56,018 bases of DNA from Rhizobacter sp. Root404 (GTDB taxonomy: Bacteria; Pseudomonadota; Gammaproteobacteria; Burkholderiales; Burkholderiaceae_C): assembly GCF_001425865.1 (NCBI RefSeq), contig NZ_LMDS01000009.1, positions 1-56,018 of the forward strand, read 5' to 3'. Positions 40,523-48,667 of the stretch are shown here, piece by piece; the first letter of the stretch is position 1, and each line of letters begins with the position of its first letter. The position numbers were made by a program, and so were the translations under genes. The notes under the pieces were generated by a model that saw nothing but the letters and a program-made list of their open reading frames with translations, did not search any database and had not been told where the DNA came from.

Positions 40523-40566
40523 CGTGCGATTGTCGCGCGGTGCCTCCGCGTGCCGGCCGGACGCAA

Positions 40567-40588
40567 AAAACCCCGCCGAGGCGGGGTT
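40567..40588 (-). terminator. Rho-independent terminator of the second PEP-CTERM gene
   Basis: Stem AACCCCGCC / GGCGGGGTT with loop TCG (read on the minus strand) is followed on that strand by a run of T, 26 bases after the stop of the PEP-CTERM gene at 40614. Confidence 0.85.
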
Positions 40589-40613
40589 GTCTGGCGAGCG
40601 CCTGTCAGGCGCT

Positions 40614-41174
40614 TCAGGCTTGCTGCTTGCGGCGGCGGGCCATGAAGCCGACGACGCCCAGGCCGGCGAGCATCAGCGCGTAGGTCTCGGGTTCCGGGAC
40701 GGCCGGCATGGTCGAGTAGACCTTGACGTCCGAGCTCGAGCCGTAGGCCAGTTGCAGCGAGGTGATGCCGGCGCCCGCGTCGAGCGAATAGAACACCGTG
40801 GTGTCGCCCGCGTTCGGGGTCGGGCTGTTCGTGCCGCCGCCGTAGTGGATCCCGATGTAGGTCAGACCGACCAGCGGCGTGGCGAAGTTCAGCGTGGTGA
40901 CGCCGCCCAGGCCCGACTGGTTGTCGGCGGTGACGGTGGTGACGCCGTCCCAGGTGAAGCCCAGCTGGCCCAGGGCCTCGATCTGGACGGCGACGTCGCC
41001 GGGATTGCCGCTCAGGTACTGGCTGCTGTAGAAGCCGCGGCAGTCGATCGCGTTGATCGTGATGTCGGTCACCGAGCAAGGGGCGACGACGGGCGGCAGG
41101 TCGGCGTATGCGGAACCGGCAAGGCCCAGAAGGGCAGTGGCGGCGGCGGCGCGCAGATGGTAAGAAAAGGACAT
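40614..41174 (-). CDS. PEP-CTERM sorting domain protein
   Basis: A 186-residue exported protein. It has a signal peptide (1-24, ending AYA), a beta-rich body with a Cys pair (C33, C45), and the C-terminal tag VPEPE, a hydrophobic helix (YALMLAGLGVVGFMA) and RRRKQQA. It resembles the other PEP-CTERM protein at 10307 only in the tag. GGAG lies 8 bases before the ATG. Its upstream region (41175-41447) is rich in C- and G-runs and contains the CTAGGGG core also found before the first PEP-CTERM gene. Cell-surface role via exosortase is inferred from the family. Confidence 0.9.
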   Translation of the reverse strand: MSFSYHLRAAAATALLGLAGSAYADLPPVVAPCSVTDITINAIDCRGFYSSQYLSGNPGDVAVQIEALGQLGFTWDGVTTVTADNQSGLGGVTTLNFATPLVGLTYIGIHYGGGTNSPTPNAGDTTVFYSLDAGAGITSLQLAYGSSSDVKVYSTMPAVPEPETYALMLAGLGVVGFMARRRKQQA

Positions 41175-41447
41175 TTGGTGGCTCCTGAGACAGCGTTAAG
41201 GGGAAAACTCGCCGGGCTTCAACTCTCTCAACGACCCGGAGTGATTCGGCTGAGTCGATTGTGCGCGCCTGATTTTCGTTAGCAATGCACAGGACCCCCC
41301 CCACTCGCGGGGGAAAAAGCTCCCAAATTGGCTTGCCGAACCCCCTAGTTTGATGATTGGCGTCGCTCATGGCGCAATCCGGGCGTCGCGACCGCGCGGA
41401 TCACCCTCTCGCCTAGAATCTCCGCTCCCGCACCTTTGGAGCTCCCC

Positions 41448-42371
41448 ATGTCGATGGCCGACCGCGATGGAAAGATCTGGATGGACGGCACGATGGTCGA
41501 CTGGCGCGACGCCAAGATCCATGTGCTGACCCACACCCTGCATTACGGATGCGGAGCCTTCGAGGGAGTGCGCGCTTACAACACCGTCAACGGAACGGCG
41601 ATCTTCCGGCTGCGCGAGCACACCGATCGTCTCTTCAACAGCGCCAAGATCCTGCGCATGAAGATCCCGTTCAGCTTCGACGAGGTGATGCAGGCGCAAC
41701 TCGCCGTCGTGCGCGAGAACAAGCTGGAAAGCTGCTACCTCCGCCCGCTGACCTGGATCGGCTCCGAGAAGCTGGGCGTCTCGCCGAAGGGCAATCAAGT
41801 CCATCTGATGGTGGCGGCCTGGCCCTGGGGCGCGTACCTGGGCGAGGAAGGCCTGAAGCGCGGCATCCGCGTGAAGATCTCGAGCTACACCCGCCACCAC
41901 GTGAACATCACGATGACGCAGGCCAAGGCGGTCAGCAACTACACCAACTCGATCCTGGCCAACATGGAGGCCACTGACGACGGCTACGACGAGGCGATGC
42001 TGCTCGACGCGAACGGCTTCGTCAGCGAGGGTGCCGGCGAGAACCTGTTCGTGGTCAAGAACGGCGTGATCTACACGCCCGACCTGTCGGCCGGCGCACT
42101 CAACGGCATCACCCGCAACACCGTGTTCGCGATCTGCGCCGATCTGGGGCTGAAGGTGGTCGAGAAGCGCATCACCCGCGACGAGGTCTACATCGCCGAC
42201 GAGGCCTTCTTCACCGGCACCGCCGCCGAGGTCACGCCGATCCGCGAGCTCGACCGCATCGAGCTCGGCGCCGGCTCGCGCGGGCCGATCACCGAGAAGA
42301 TCCAGAGCGCGTTCTTCGACATCGTGAACGGGCGCAATCCGAAATACGCCGAGTGGCTGAGCAAGGTGTGA
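41448..42371 (+). CDS. ilvE: Branched-chain amino acid aminotransferase
   Basis: A class IV PLP transaminase of 307 residues (E. coli IlvE 309) performing the last step of valine, leucine and isoleucine synthesis. It shows HTLHYGCGAFEGVRAY, FRLREHTDRLFNSAKI, the PLP lysine in TQAKAVSNY, and EAMLLDANGFVSEGAGENLF, all standard for IlvE. The ATG at 41448 follows TTGGAG at 7 bases; a TTG further up is less likely. It is followed 2 bases later by the zinc-finger gene and then waaF, an order typical of Burkholderiales. Confidence 0.95.
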   Translation: MSMADRDGKIWMDGTMVDWRDAKIHVLTHTLHYGCGAFEGVRAYNTVNGTAIFRLREHTDRLFNSAKILRMKIPFSFDEVMQAQLAVVRENKLESCYLRPLTWIGSEKLGVSPKGNQVHLMVAAWPWGAYLGEEGLKRGIRVKISSYTRHHVNITMTQAKAVSNYTNSILANMEATDDGYDEAMLLDANGFVSEGAGENLFVVKNGVIYTPDLSAGALNGITRNTVFAICADLGLKVVEKRITRDEVYIADEAFFTGTAAEVTPIRELDRIELGAGSRGPITEKIQSAFFDIVNGRNPKYAEWLSKV

Positions 42372-42373
42372 CC

Positions 42374-42577
42374 ATGACGACCCCTGTTGCAACGGTCGAA
42401 GTGACCGCGAACGACCTGGAAGGCCCGGGCGTGGTGTTCTGCCCGAACCCGAAGATGGCGTTGTGGAGCACCCACCCGCGCGTGTTCATCGACGTGGCGA
42501 CCACCGGCGAAGGCAAATGCCCGTACTGCGGCACCGTCTATCGCCTGAAGGCCGGCGAAAAAGTCCACGCCCATTGA
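42374..42577 (+). CDS. Small zinc-finger domain protein
   Basis: A 67-residue protein with an upstream Cys (VVFCPNP) and a HPRVFID ... CPYCGTVYRL segment. The C-x-n-H-x-n-C-x2-C spacing matches the zf-CHCC (NDUFS6-like) family. It ends in a His-rich tail (KVHAH). Such proteins sit beside ilvE in many Burkholderiales; the function is not established. The start is 2 bases after the ilvE stop, so it is co-transcribed. Confidence 0.88.
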   Translation: MTTPVATVEVTANDLEGPGVVFCPNPKMALWSTHPRVFIDVATTGEGKCPYCGTVYRLKAGEKVHAH

Positions 42578-42581
42578 CGGT

Positions 42582-43607
42582 GTGAGCCGCTCGCTGATCA
42601 TCGCCCCGCAATGGATCGGCGATGCGGTGATGACCGAGCCGCTGCTGGCGAGCCTGGCGGCGCGCGGTGAGCAGCTGACGGTCGCGGCGCTGCCGTGGGT
42701 TGCGCCGGTGTACCGCGCGATGCCGCAGGTCACCGAGGTCATCGACCTGCCGTTCGCGCACGGCAGGCTCGACTGGGCCGGGCGCCGTCGCGTCGCAGCC
42801 GCGCTGCGCGGCCGCTTCGACACCGCGTATGTGCTGCCCAACTCGTTGAAATCGGCGCTGCTGCCCTGGCTGGCAGGCATCCCGCGGCGCGTCGGCTATC
42901 ACGGCGAGGGTCGCTATCTGCTGCTGAACCGGCGCCTGCCGAACCCGGCGGGCCGGCCGCCGATGGTGGCGTTCTACAGCGCGCTGGCCGGCGAGCCCCC
43001 CGTGGCGGGCGAACGTCCGACGCTGCGGTTCGACGCCGCGACGCTGACGCGCGCGACCGCGGCCGCGGGCGTCGCGCCCGGGGCGTACTGGGCATTCGCG
43101 CCCGGCGCCGAGTACGGGCCGGCCAAGTGCTGGCCGCCGGAGCACTACGCCGAACTGGCCCGCGTGCTGCACGCGCGCGACGGGCAACCCGTGCTGCTGC
43201 TCGGCTCGGGCAAGGAGGCTGCGCTGTGCGCACAGATCGAGGCGGCGGCCGACGGCGCCTGTCGGGTGCTGGCCGGGCAGACCTCGCTGATCGACGCGAT
43301 GGCGCTGATCGCGGCCGCGCGGGGTGTCGTCAGCAACGATTCAGGGTTGATGCACGTGGCGGCCGCGTTCGGCGTGCCGCAGGCCGCCGTCTTCGGCTCG
43401 ACCAGCCCCGAGCACACGCCACCCCTGAACCCGCGCGCGCGGGTGCTGTGGCTGAAGGAAGAACTGCAGCTCGATTGCGCACCGTGCTTCGACCGCGTCT
43501 GCCGGTTCGGTCACACGCGCTGCCTGACCGGCGTCAGCGCCGGACGCGTCGAGCAGGCGCTCGACGACGCGCTGGGCGGGCCTCAGAGCGTCAGCTTGCC
43601 GACGTAG
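42582..43607 (+). CDS. waaF: Lipopolysaccharide heptosyltransferase II
   Basis: A GT9-family glycosyltransferase of 341 residues adding the second heptose to the LPS inner core at the cytoplasmic face of the inner membrane. It begins SLIIAPQWIGDAVMTEPLLASL, the WaaF N-terminus, with later FAPGAEYGPAKCWPPEHYAEL and a donor-site region GVVSNDSGLMHVAAAFGVPQAAVFGSTSP (in two blocks). The start is a GTG at 42582, four bases after the zinc-finger stop. Its final 25 bases overlap the converging anti-sigma gene. Confidence 0.92.
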   Translation: MSRSLIIAPQWIGDAVMTEPLLASLAARGEQLTVAALPWVAPVYRAMPQVTEVIDLPFAHGRLDWAGRRRVAAALRGRFDTAYVLPNSLKSALLPWLAGIPRRVGYHGEGRYLLLNRRLPNPAGRPPMVAFYSALAGEPPVAGERPTLRFDAATLTRATAAAGVAPGAYWAFAPGAEYGPAKCWPPEHYAELARVLHARDGQPVLLLGSGKEAALCAQIEAAADGACRVLAGQTSLIDAMALIAAARGVVSNDSGLMHVAAAFGVPQAAVFGSTSPEHTPPLNPRARVLWLKEELQLDCAPCFDRVCRFGHTRCLTGVSAGRVEQALDDALGGPQSVSLPT

Positions 43608-44308
43608 AGCACCGGACCGGTCGGTGCGCCGGTCGGCGAGCCGCCCGGCGGCTCCAGGCTGACGGCGAGGTGGTCGGTCCCCGGCGGCAGCACCGCCTTG
43701 CGGACCACGGTGGCGCCGTTCGCCGAGATCAGCCCGAGCGAGCGCGGTGCGCCGGTGCCGGCCGCGGCCCAGAGCTCGAGCGCGCGATCCGGTTGCAGCG
43801 CGACGTTGGTGAGCGGTCGGGTCACGACCGCGCGCCCGTCGCCGCTGATGCTGGCGACGAACGACGCCGGCACCACCGCGCCGGCCGGCGCCCCCGGTGC
43901 GGGCGCCGTGGCCGACAGCACCACGACGACTGGCGGCTGCACCGGGCCCGGGTTCGCGACCATCAGGCCGAGGGTCAGCGCCGCGACGCCGGCGAACGCC
44001 GACACGCCGCGCCAGAACGCCAGTTGACGCCACCAGCCCGGCTCGGCCGACGCGGCGGCGTTCGCAGCGGGGGCCGCGCCCCCATGGACGCGGGCCTCGA
44101 TCTTCGTCCAGACAGCCGGCGACGGCGTTTGCGGCGTGATCGCGGAGGTCAGCGGCATCAGGCGGTCGTGCCAGCCCTGCACCGCGCCGCGCAGCGCGGG
44201 GTGCGCCGGCAGCAGCGCCTCGAAGCGGCGCCGCGCCGGCCCGCGCAGCAGCCCCACGGCGTACTCCGCAGCGAGGCGATCGGCGAGTTCGGGGCGGCTG
44301 TAGTCCAT
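43583..44308 (-). CDS. RskA-like anti-sigma factor
   Basis: A 241-residue single-pass membrane protein. The N-terminal cytoplasmic part (1-90) holds the anti-sigma region ADRLAAEYAVGLLRGPARRRFEAL. One helix (about 102-120) crosses the membrane. The periplasmic RskA domain (about 135-241) contains the pattern LELWAAAGTGAPRSLGLIS. It is encoded 21 bases after the ECF sigma gene and would hold that sigma inactive until a signal releases it. Convergent with waaF, overlapping by 25 bases. Confidence 0.88.
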   Translation of the reverse strand: MDYSRPELADRLAAEYAVGLLRGPARRRFEALLPAHPALRGAVQGWHDRLMPLTSAITPQTPSPAVWTKIEARVHGGAAPAANAAASAEPGWWRQLAFWRGVSAFAGVAALTLGLMVANPGPVQPPVVVVLSATAPAPGAPAGAVVPASFVASISGDGRAVVTRPLTNVALQPDRALELWAAAGTGAPRSLGLISANGATVVRKAVLPPGTDHLAVSLEPPGGSPTGAPTGPVLYVGKLTL

Positions 44309-44329
44309 GGCGGTCTCGGGGGGCGGCGC

Positions 44330-44962
44330 TCAGCCGCCCGCGGTGCCGGCGTCGCGGCGCACCGCGGCGTCCAGGCAGCTTTTCAACGACAACAGCGCAC
44401 GCCGCACCCACGACTTCACCGTGCCGAGCGGCTGGGCCATGTTCTCGGCAACTTCCGCGTGGCTCAGCCCGTCGAAGAACGCCAGCGCGACGCTCTGGCG
44501 CTGCGGCGCGCTCAGGCCCTCCATGCACGCGGCGAGCGCGCGGGCATCCGAGGCCCGGCTCAGCAGATCGAGCGGGCCGGGCGCGTCGCTGGCCACGGTG
44601 TCGTACACGTCGGAATCCTCGTTGTCGGGGTTGGAGAAATGGGTCTGCAATTGCGGCTGGGTTTGCGTGCGGCGCAGGCTGTCGATCGCGCGGTTGCGCG
44701 CAATGCTCGTCAACCAGGTCAAGGGCTGGCTTTGGGCGGCATCGAAGCTTCGCGCCGCGCGCCAGACGTTGACATACACCTCCTGGAGAATGTCCTCGGC
44801 CTGGGCCCGGTCACGCTGGATACGCAGGATCACGCCCAGCAGATGCGGGCTGCTGCGCTCGTAGAGCGTGGCAAATGCCGCACGATCGCCGAGACCCGAG
44901 CGCGCAAGCAGCCTCGAAAGCTCGAGGCTGCGTTCGGACCAGTCGCTTTGGGGCGTCGGCAT
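44330..44962 (-). CDS. ECF sigma factor, SigK-like
   Basis: A 210-residue sigma factor. Region 2 has LYERSSPHLLGVILRIQRDRAQAEDILQEVYVNVWR (two blocks); region 4 has LSAPQRQSVALAFFDGLSHAEVAENMAQPLGTVKSWVRRALLSLK (blocks). The SigK/RpoE-like group pairs with RskA anti-sigmas, as here. The long linker between the regions contains an acidic stretch (NPDNEDSDVYDTV). No target promoter can be proposed from the sequence. Confidence 0.92.
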   Translation of the reverse strand: MPTPQSDWSERSLELSRLLARSGLGDRAAFATLYERSSPHLLGVILRIQRDRAQAEDILQEVYVNVWRAARSFDAAQSQPLTWLTSIARNRAIDSLRRTQTQPQLQTHFSNPDNEDSDVYDTVASDAPGPLDLLSRASDARALAACMEGLSAPQRQSVALAFFDGLSHAEVAENMAQPLGTVKSWVRRALLSLKSCLDAAVRRDAGTAGG

Positions 44963-45067
44963 CGGTGGTGGCTTGTTCCGGCGGGGTCGGTCAGGGGCGC
45001 GGGCGAGGCGCCGGGCGCGGTTTCACGGGTCGTTCGTACAATCGAACGCGGAGCGAAGCCTATCCTA

Positions 45068-45955
45068 ATGTCTGAACACCGCGAATTCATCCTGACCCTG
45101 TCCTGTCGCGACACCAAGGGCATTGTTTACGCCGTGTCCGGACTGCTGTACGAAGCCGGCTGCAACATCCTCGACTCCCAGCAGTTCGGCGACGTGCTCA
45201 GCAGCGACGCCACCGGCCTGTTCTTCATGCGGGTGCATTTCGAGGCGCCGCCGGCGTTGGCAACCGACCCTGCGGCGCTGGAAGCGCTGGTCGCGCCGCT
45301 GCGCGAACGCTTCGCGATGGACCTGAAGGTGCACGCGCAGGCGCGCCGCCCGCGCCTGCTGCTGATGGTCAGCAAGCACGGCCACTGCCTGAACGACCTG
45401 CTGTTCCGCTGCCAGTCGGGCCAGTTGCCGGCCGAGATCGCCGCCGTCGTCTCGAACCACCCCGACTTCGCCGAGCTGTGCGCGAGCCACGGCGTGCCGT
45501 TCCGGCACCTGCCGCTCGCGACCGGCGCGAGCGCCGAGGCCAAGCGCGCGCAGGAACTGCAGGTCGAGCAGCTGATCGCCGCCGAGCAGATCGATCTGGT
45601 CGTGCTGGCGCGTTACATGCAGATCCTGAGCCCGGCGTTCTGCGAGTTCCTGCGCGGCCGCGCGATCAACATCCACCACAGCTTCCTGCCGAGCTTCAAG
45701 GGCGCGAAGCCGTACTACCAGGCGCACGAGCGCGGCGTGAAGCTGATCGGCGCGACCGCGCACTACGTGACGGCCGAGCTCGACGAGGGGCCGATCATCG
45801 AGCAGGACGTCGAGCGGGTCGACCACTCGCGCGGGCCGGAGGACTTCACCGCGGTCGGCCGCGACGTGGAGAGCGTCGTGCTCGCGCGCGCCGTGCGCTG
45901 GCATGTCGAGCACCGCGTGCTGATCAACGGCCGCAAGACCGTCGTGTTCACCTGA
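45068..45955 (+). CDS. purU: Formyltetrahydrofolate deformylase
   Basis: A 295-residue enzyme releasing formate from 10-formyltetrahydrofolate to feed purine synthesis and balance one-carbon pools. The N-terminal ACT domain (about 5-85, EFILTLSCRDTKGIVYAVSGLL) is regulatory. The C-terminal formyltransferase-type domain has INIHHSFLPSFKGAKPY with the catalytic Asn-His, and ELDEGPIIEQDV with the catalytic Asp. Length and motifs are standard. It is divergent from the ECF sigma gene, with 105 bases between. Confidence 0.95.
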   Translation: MSEHREFILTLSCRDTKGIVYAVSGLLYEAGCNILDSQQFGDVLSSDATGLFFMRVHFEAPPALATDPAALEALVAPLRERFAMDLKVHAQARRPRLLLMVSKHGHCLNDLLFRCQSGQLPAEIAAVVSNHPDFAELCASHGVPFRHLPLATGASAEAKRAQELQVEQLIAAEQIDLVVLARYMQILSPAFCEFLRGRAINIHHSFLPSFKGAKPYYQAHERGVKLIGATAHYVTAELDEGPIIEQDVERVDHSRGPEDFTAVGRDVESVVLARAVRWHVEHRVLINGRKTVVFT

Positions 45956-45963
45956 GGTTGCCG

Positions 45964-46407
45964 ATGGCCCGCCGCCCACCCGCCCCGCCGATCGCCTCGC
46001 CCGACGAGATCGAGCAGCAGTTCTACGAAGCGCTACAGCGCGGCGACCTGGAGCGGCTGATGGCCGTCTGGTCGGACGACGAGGAGATCAGCTGCGTGCA
46101 CCCGGGCGGGCCGCGGGTGGTCGGCGCGACCGCGATCCGCTCCGCCTTCGAATCGATCTTCGCCAACGGCGCGGTCAACGCGCAGCCCGAGAAGGTGCGG
46201 CGGCTGCAGACCCACGACTGCGCGGTCCACAGCGTGCTCGAGCACATCCAGGTCATGACGGCCGAGGGGCCGCAGTCGGCCTGGGTGGTCGCGACCAACG
46301 TCTACGTCAACGGGGCGCGCGGCTGGCGTCTGGTGTCGCACCACGCGAGCCCGGGTTCGCCGCGCGAGGTCCAGGAGATCGTCGAGGCGGCGTCGGTCCT
46401 GCACTGA
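45964..46407 (+). CDS. SnoaL/NTF2-like domain protein
   Basis: A 147-residue cytoplasmic protein with the NTF2/SnoaL cone fold: EIEQQFYEALQRGDLERLMAVWSDDEEISCVHPGG, VVGATAIRSAFESIF and GWRLVSHHASPGS are typical. Similar small proteins bind hydrophobic ligands or have enzyme activity; none can be assigned. It begins 8 bases after the purU stop and is probably in its transcript, together with the hydrolase that follows. Confidence 0.82.
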   Translation: MARRPPAPPIASPDEIEQQFYEALQRGDLERLMAVWSDDEEISCVHPGGPRVVGATAIRSAFESIFANGAVNAQPEKVRRLQTHDCAVHSVLEHIQVMTAEGPQSAWVVATNVYVNGARGWRLVSHHASPGSPREVQEIVEAASVLH

Positions 46408-46418
46408 CCGCGCCGCGG

Positions 46419-47408
46419 ATGGACGACGATGGCTATCTCGCGCCGCGCTGGCTGATCGGCGGCAACGCCCAGACGATCTGGCCGGCGCTGTTCGGCAAGC
46501 GCTTCGACGGGACGGTGCCGACGTTCCGCCGCGAGCGCTGGGACACGCCGGATGGTGACTTCATCGACGTGGATTGGCAGGTCTCGCCGAGCGCTCGCGA
46601 CGCGACGACCGACCGGCCGCTGCTGGTGCTCTTCCACGGCCTCGAAGGCTCGTCCGGCAGCCACTACGCGCAGGCCTTCGCGCACTGGGCGCGCGCGAAC
46701 GGCTGGGACTTCGCGGTGCCGCACTTCCGCGGCTGCTCGGGCGAGCTCAACCGCGCACCACGCGCCTACCACTCGGGCGACTTCGAGGAGATCGGCTGGG
46801 TGCTGCAGCGCATCCGCGCGGGACGAGGCGGCAGGATCGCCGCGGTCGGCGTTTCGCTCGGCGGCAATGCGCTGCTGCGCTGGGCCGAGGAAGCGGGCGA
46901 GAGCGCGGCGCGGATCGCCGACGCGGTGTGCGCGGTCTCGTCGCCGATCGACCTGGCAGCCGGCGGGCGGGCGATCGGCACCGGCTTCAACCGGCAGGTC
47001 TACACCCGCATGTTCCTGCGCACGATGAAGCCCAAGGCGTTGGCCAAGCTGGCGCAGCACCCCGGCCTGTTCGACCGCGAGCGGCTGCTGGCCGCGCGCA
47101 CGCTGTACGACTTCGACAACGTGTTCACCGCGCCGCTGCACGGCTTTCGCGATACCGACGACTACTGGTCCCGCGGCTCCGCCAAGCCGCACCTGCACCG
47201 CATTCGCATCCCGGCGCTGGTGCTGAACGCGCGCAACGATCCGTTCGTGCCGGCCGCGTCGCTGCCGCTGCAGCGGGACGTGGGGCCGTCGGTCACGCTG
47301 TGGCAGCCGCGGCATGGCGGGCACGTCGGCTTCCCGGGCGGGCGCTGGCCCGGCCACGTTCTCACCTTGCCCGAGCGGGTCATGGGCTGGATCCAGGCCG
47401 CGATCTAG
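46419..47408 (+). CDS. YheT-family alpha/beta-hydrolase
   Basis: A 329-residue cytoplasmic hydrolase. The oxyanion segment LFHGLEGSSGSHY, the nucleophile elbow GVSLGGNALL (Ser about 147), the acid in NARNDPFVP and the His in RHGGHVGF are all present. The phrase HFRGCSGELNRAPRAYHSGD is a hallmark of the YheT/ABHD1-3 group, thought to act on lipid or acyl esters. It follows the SnoaL gene by 11 bases and precedes a hypothetical gene by 21. Confidence 0.9.
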   Translation: MDDDGYLAPRWLIGGNAQTIWPALFGKRFDGTVPTFRRERWDTPDGDFIDVDWQVSPSARDATTDRPLLVLFHGLEGSSGSHYAQAFAHWARANGWDFAVPHFRGCSGELNRAPRAYHSGDFEEIGWVLQRIRAGRGGRIAAVGVSLGGNALLRWAEEAGESAARIADAVCAVSSPIDLAAGGRAIGTGFNRQVYTRMFLRTMKPKALAKLAQHPGLFDRERLLAARTLYDFDNVFTAPLHGFRDTDDYWSRGSAKPHLHRIRIPALVLNARNDPFVPAASLPLQRDVGPSVTLWQPRHGGHVGFPGGRWPGHVLTLPERVMGWIQAAI

Positions 47409-47429
47409 GATTTGCGTCAGGATCGAAGG

Positions 47430-47957
47430 ATGGACGACATCGTCAAGCAGGCCCTGAAGAAGTGGCCGAACGTGCCGCACTGCTACGACTGGCTCGCGCT
47501 CGACGCGCGCGGCGACTGGTACATGCGCGACGAGCGCATCCAGCACGCCGGGCCGTTCCCGCAGGTCAAGGGCAGCCGCATCCAGCACGAGAAGCTGCGC
47601 GAGTTCATCGAGCGCAACTACCTGCACGACGACGCGGGCTGCTGGTTCTTCCAGAACGGGCCGCAGCGAGTCTATGTCGAGCTCGAGGCGGCGCCGTGGG
47701 TGTGGCGGCTGGGCGGCGACGCGAACGCGCCGGCGATCAACAGCCACACCGGCCGAGCCGCGCAGTTCCAGAGCGCGTGGCTGGACGAGCACGGCCGCCT
47801 GTTCCTCGCCGCCGACCTCGGCCTCGGCGTGGTGCACACGCTCGACATGGAGCTGGCCGCAGACGCGGTCGAAGCGGGTCGGTGGTCGCCCACCGAGATC
47901 CGCTTCGACGAACTGCCGGAACGCTTCGGCTTCGTGCTGAAGCCGAAGAAGGCCTGA
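47430..47957 (+). CDS. Conserved hypothetical protein
   Basis: A 175-residue soluble protein, beginning MDDIVKQALKKWPNVPHCYDWLALDARGDWYMRD (blocks) and rich in aromatic residues in its first half, with a second half that reads as beta sheet (LFLAADLGLGVVHTLDMEL). I do not recognise its family name. GAAGG lies just upstream of the ATG at 47430. It is the last gene of the purU-to-hydrolase run and its stop abuts the converging lipoprotein gene. Confidence 0.78.
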   Translation: MDDIVKQALKKWPNVPHCYDWLALDARGDWYMRDERIQHAGPFPQVKGSRIQHEKLREFIERNYLHDDAGCWFFQNGPQRVYVELEAAPWVWRLGGDANAPAINSHTGRAAQFQSAWLDEHGRLFLAADLGLGVVHTLDMELAADAVEAGRWSPTEIRFDELPERFGFVLKPKKA

Positions 47958-48488
47958 TCACATCCCGTAGAACACGTAGTCGGCTTCGTACGCGACGACC
48001 TGGCGCTTGCCCTTGCCCATCGCATCGCAGGCCATCGCCGGCGCCACGCCGCCCTTGGTGTTCAGGCGCTGGATGTAGCTGACGCCTGTCATCGCGCCCG
48101 CGCCCATCGCCGGGTCGGCCTTCACGAGCTGCAGCGGGATGCTGCCCGGCTTCGCCGGCGCGACCGCGACCTGCTTGCCGGTGACCTTCGAGCCGTCGGC
48201 CGCTTCCCAGGTCGGGCCGGCGTAGTACTTGCCGACCATCTTCTTGTCGGCGCCATACAGCGTTGCGACCGGGCCGACGAACGCCCACTCGTGCGCCCCG
48301 GCCGTGTCCTTCTTCTCGCGGCATTCGTAGGTGATCTCGCCGGTGGCGGACGTGGTCATCATCAGCTTCTGGCCCGCCGGCACGCGCACGGCTTCGGGCA
48401 GGGCGGCGTTGTCCACCTTCATCATCATCGGGCTGGTGGCGCAGGCGCCGAGAACGGCTGCGGCGGCAATCATCAGGACGGTCTTCAT
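47958..48488 (-). CDS. DUF3455 lipoprotein
   Basis: A 176-residue protein with a lipoprotein signal ending in LGAC (Cys 16). The body matches DUF3455: VPAGQKLMMTTSATGEITYECREKK, HEWAFVGPVATLYGADKKMVGKYYAGPTWEAADGSKV (blocks) and PMGVSYIQRL-like text (here MTGVSYIQRLNTKGG). The family is found in bacterial envelopes and in fungi and has no agreed function. GGAG upstream supports the ATG at 48488. It lies downstream of cytochrome c5 but a terminator lies after the latter on the minus strand, so it has its own promoter in the 140-base gap. Confidence 0.85.
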   Translation of the reverse strand: MKTVLMIAAAAVLGACATSPMMMKVDNAALPEAVRVPAGQKLMMTTSATGEITYECREKKDTAGAHEWAFVGPVATLYGADKKMVGKYYAGPTWEAADGSKVTGKQVAVAPAKPGSIPLQLVKADPAMGAGAMTGVSYIQRLNTKGGVAPAMACDAMGKGKRQVVAYEADYVFYGM

Positions 48489-48628
48489 GGGTGGGCTCCT
48501 CTGGGGTTGTTGGATGTGGCGCGATCGGCCACGCCCATCACCTACGGCCGGACCGTGCAACTGGATGCAGCCGCGGCGAAAACCCCGTGGCACCACGAGG
48601 CCACTGCATCGTGCGCGGACGCAAAAAA

Positions 48629-48648
48629 AGCCGGCCCGGGGCCGGCTT
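48629..48648 (-). terminator. Rho-independent terminator after cytochrome c5
   Basis: On the minus strand a stem of AAGCCGGCC / GGCCGGCTT is followed by seven T, 20 bases after the cytochrome stop at 48668. Confidence 0.88.
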
Positions 48649-48667
48649 GTTCGCGAACGCGGCGGGA

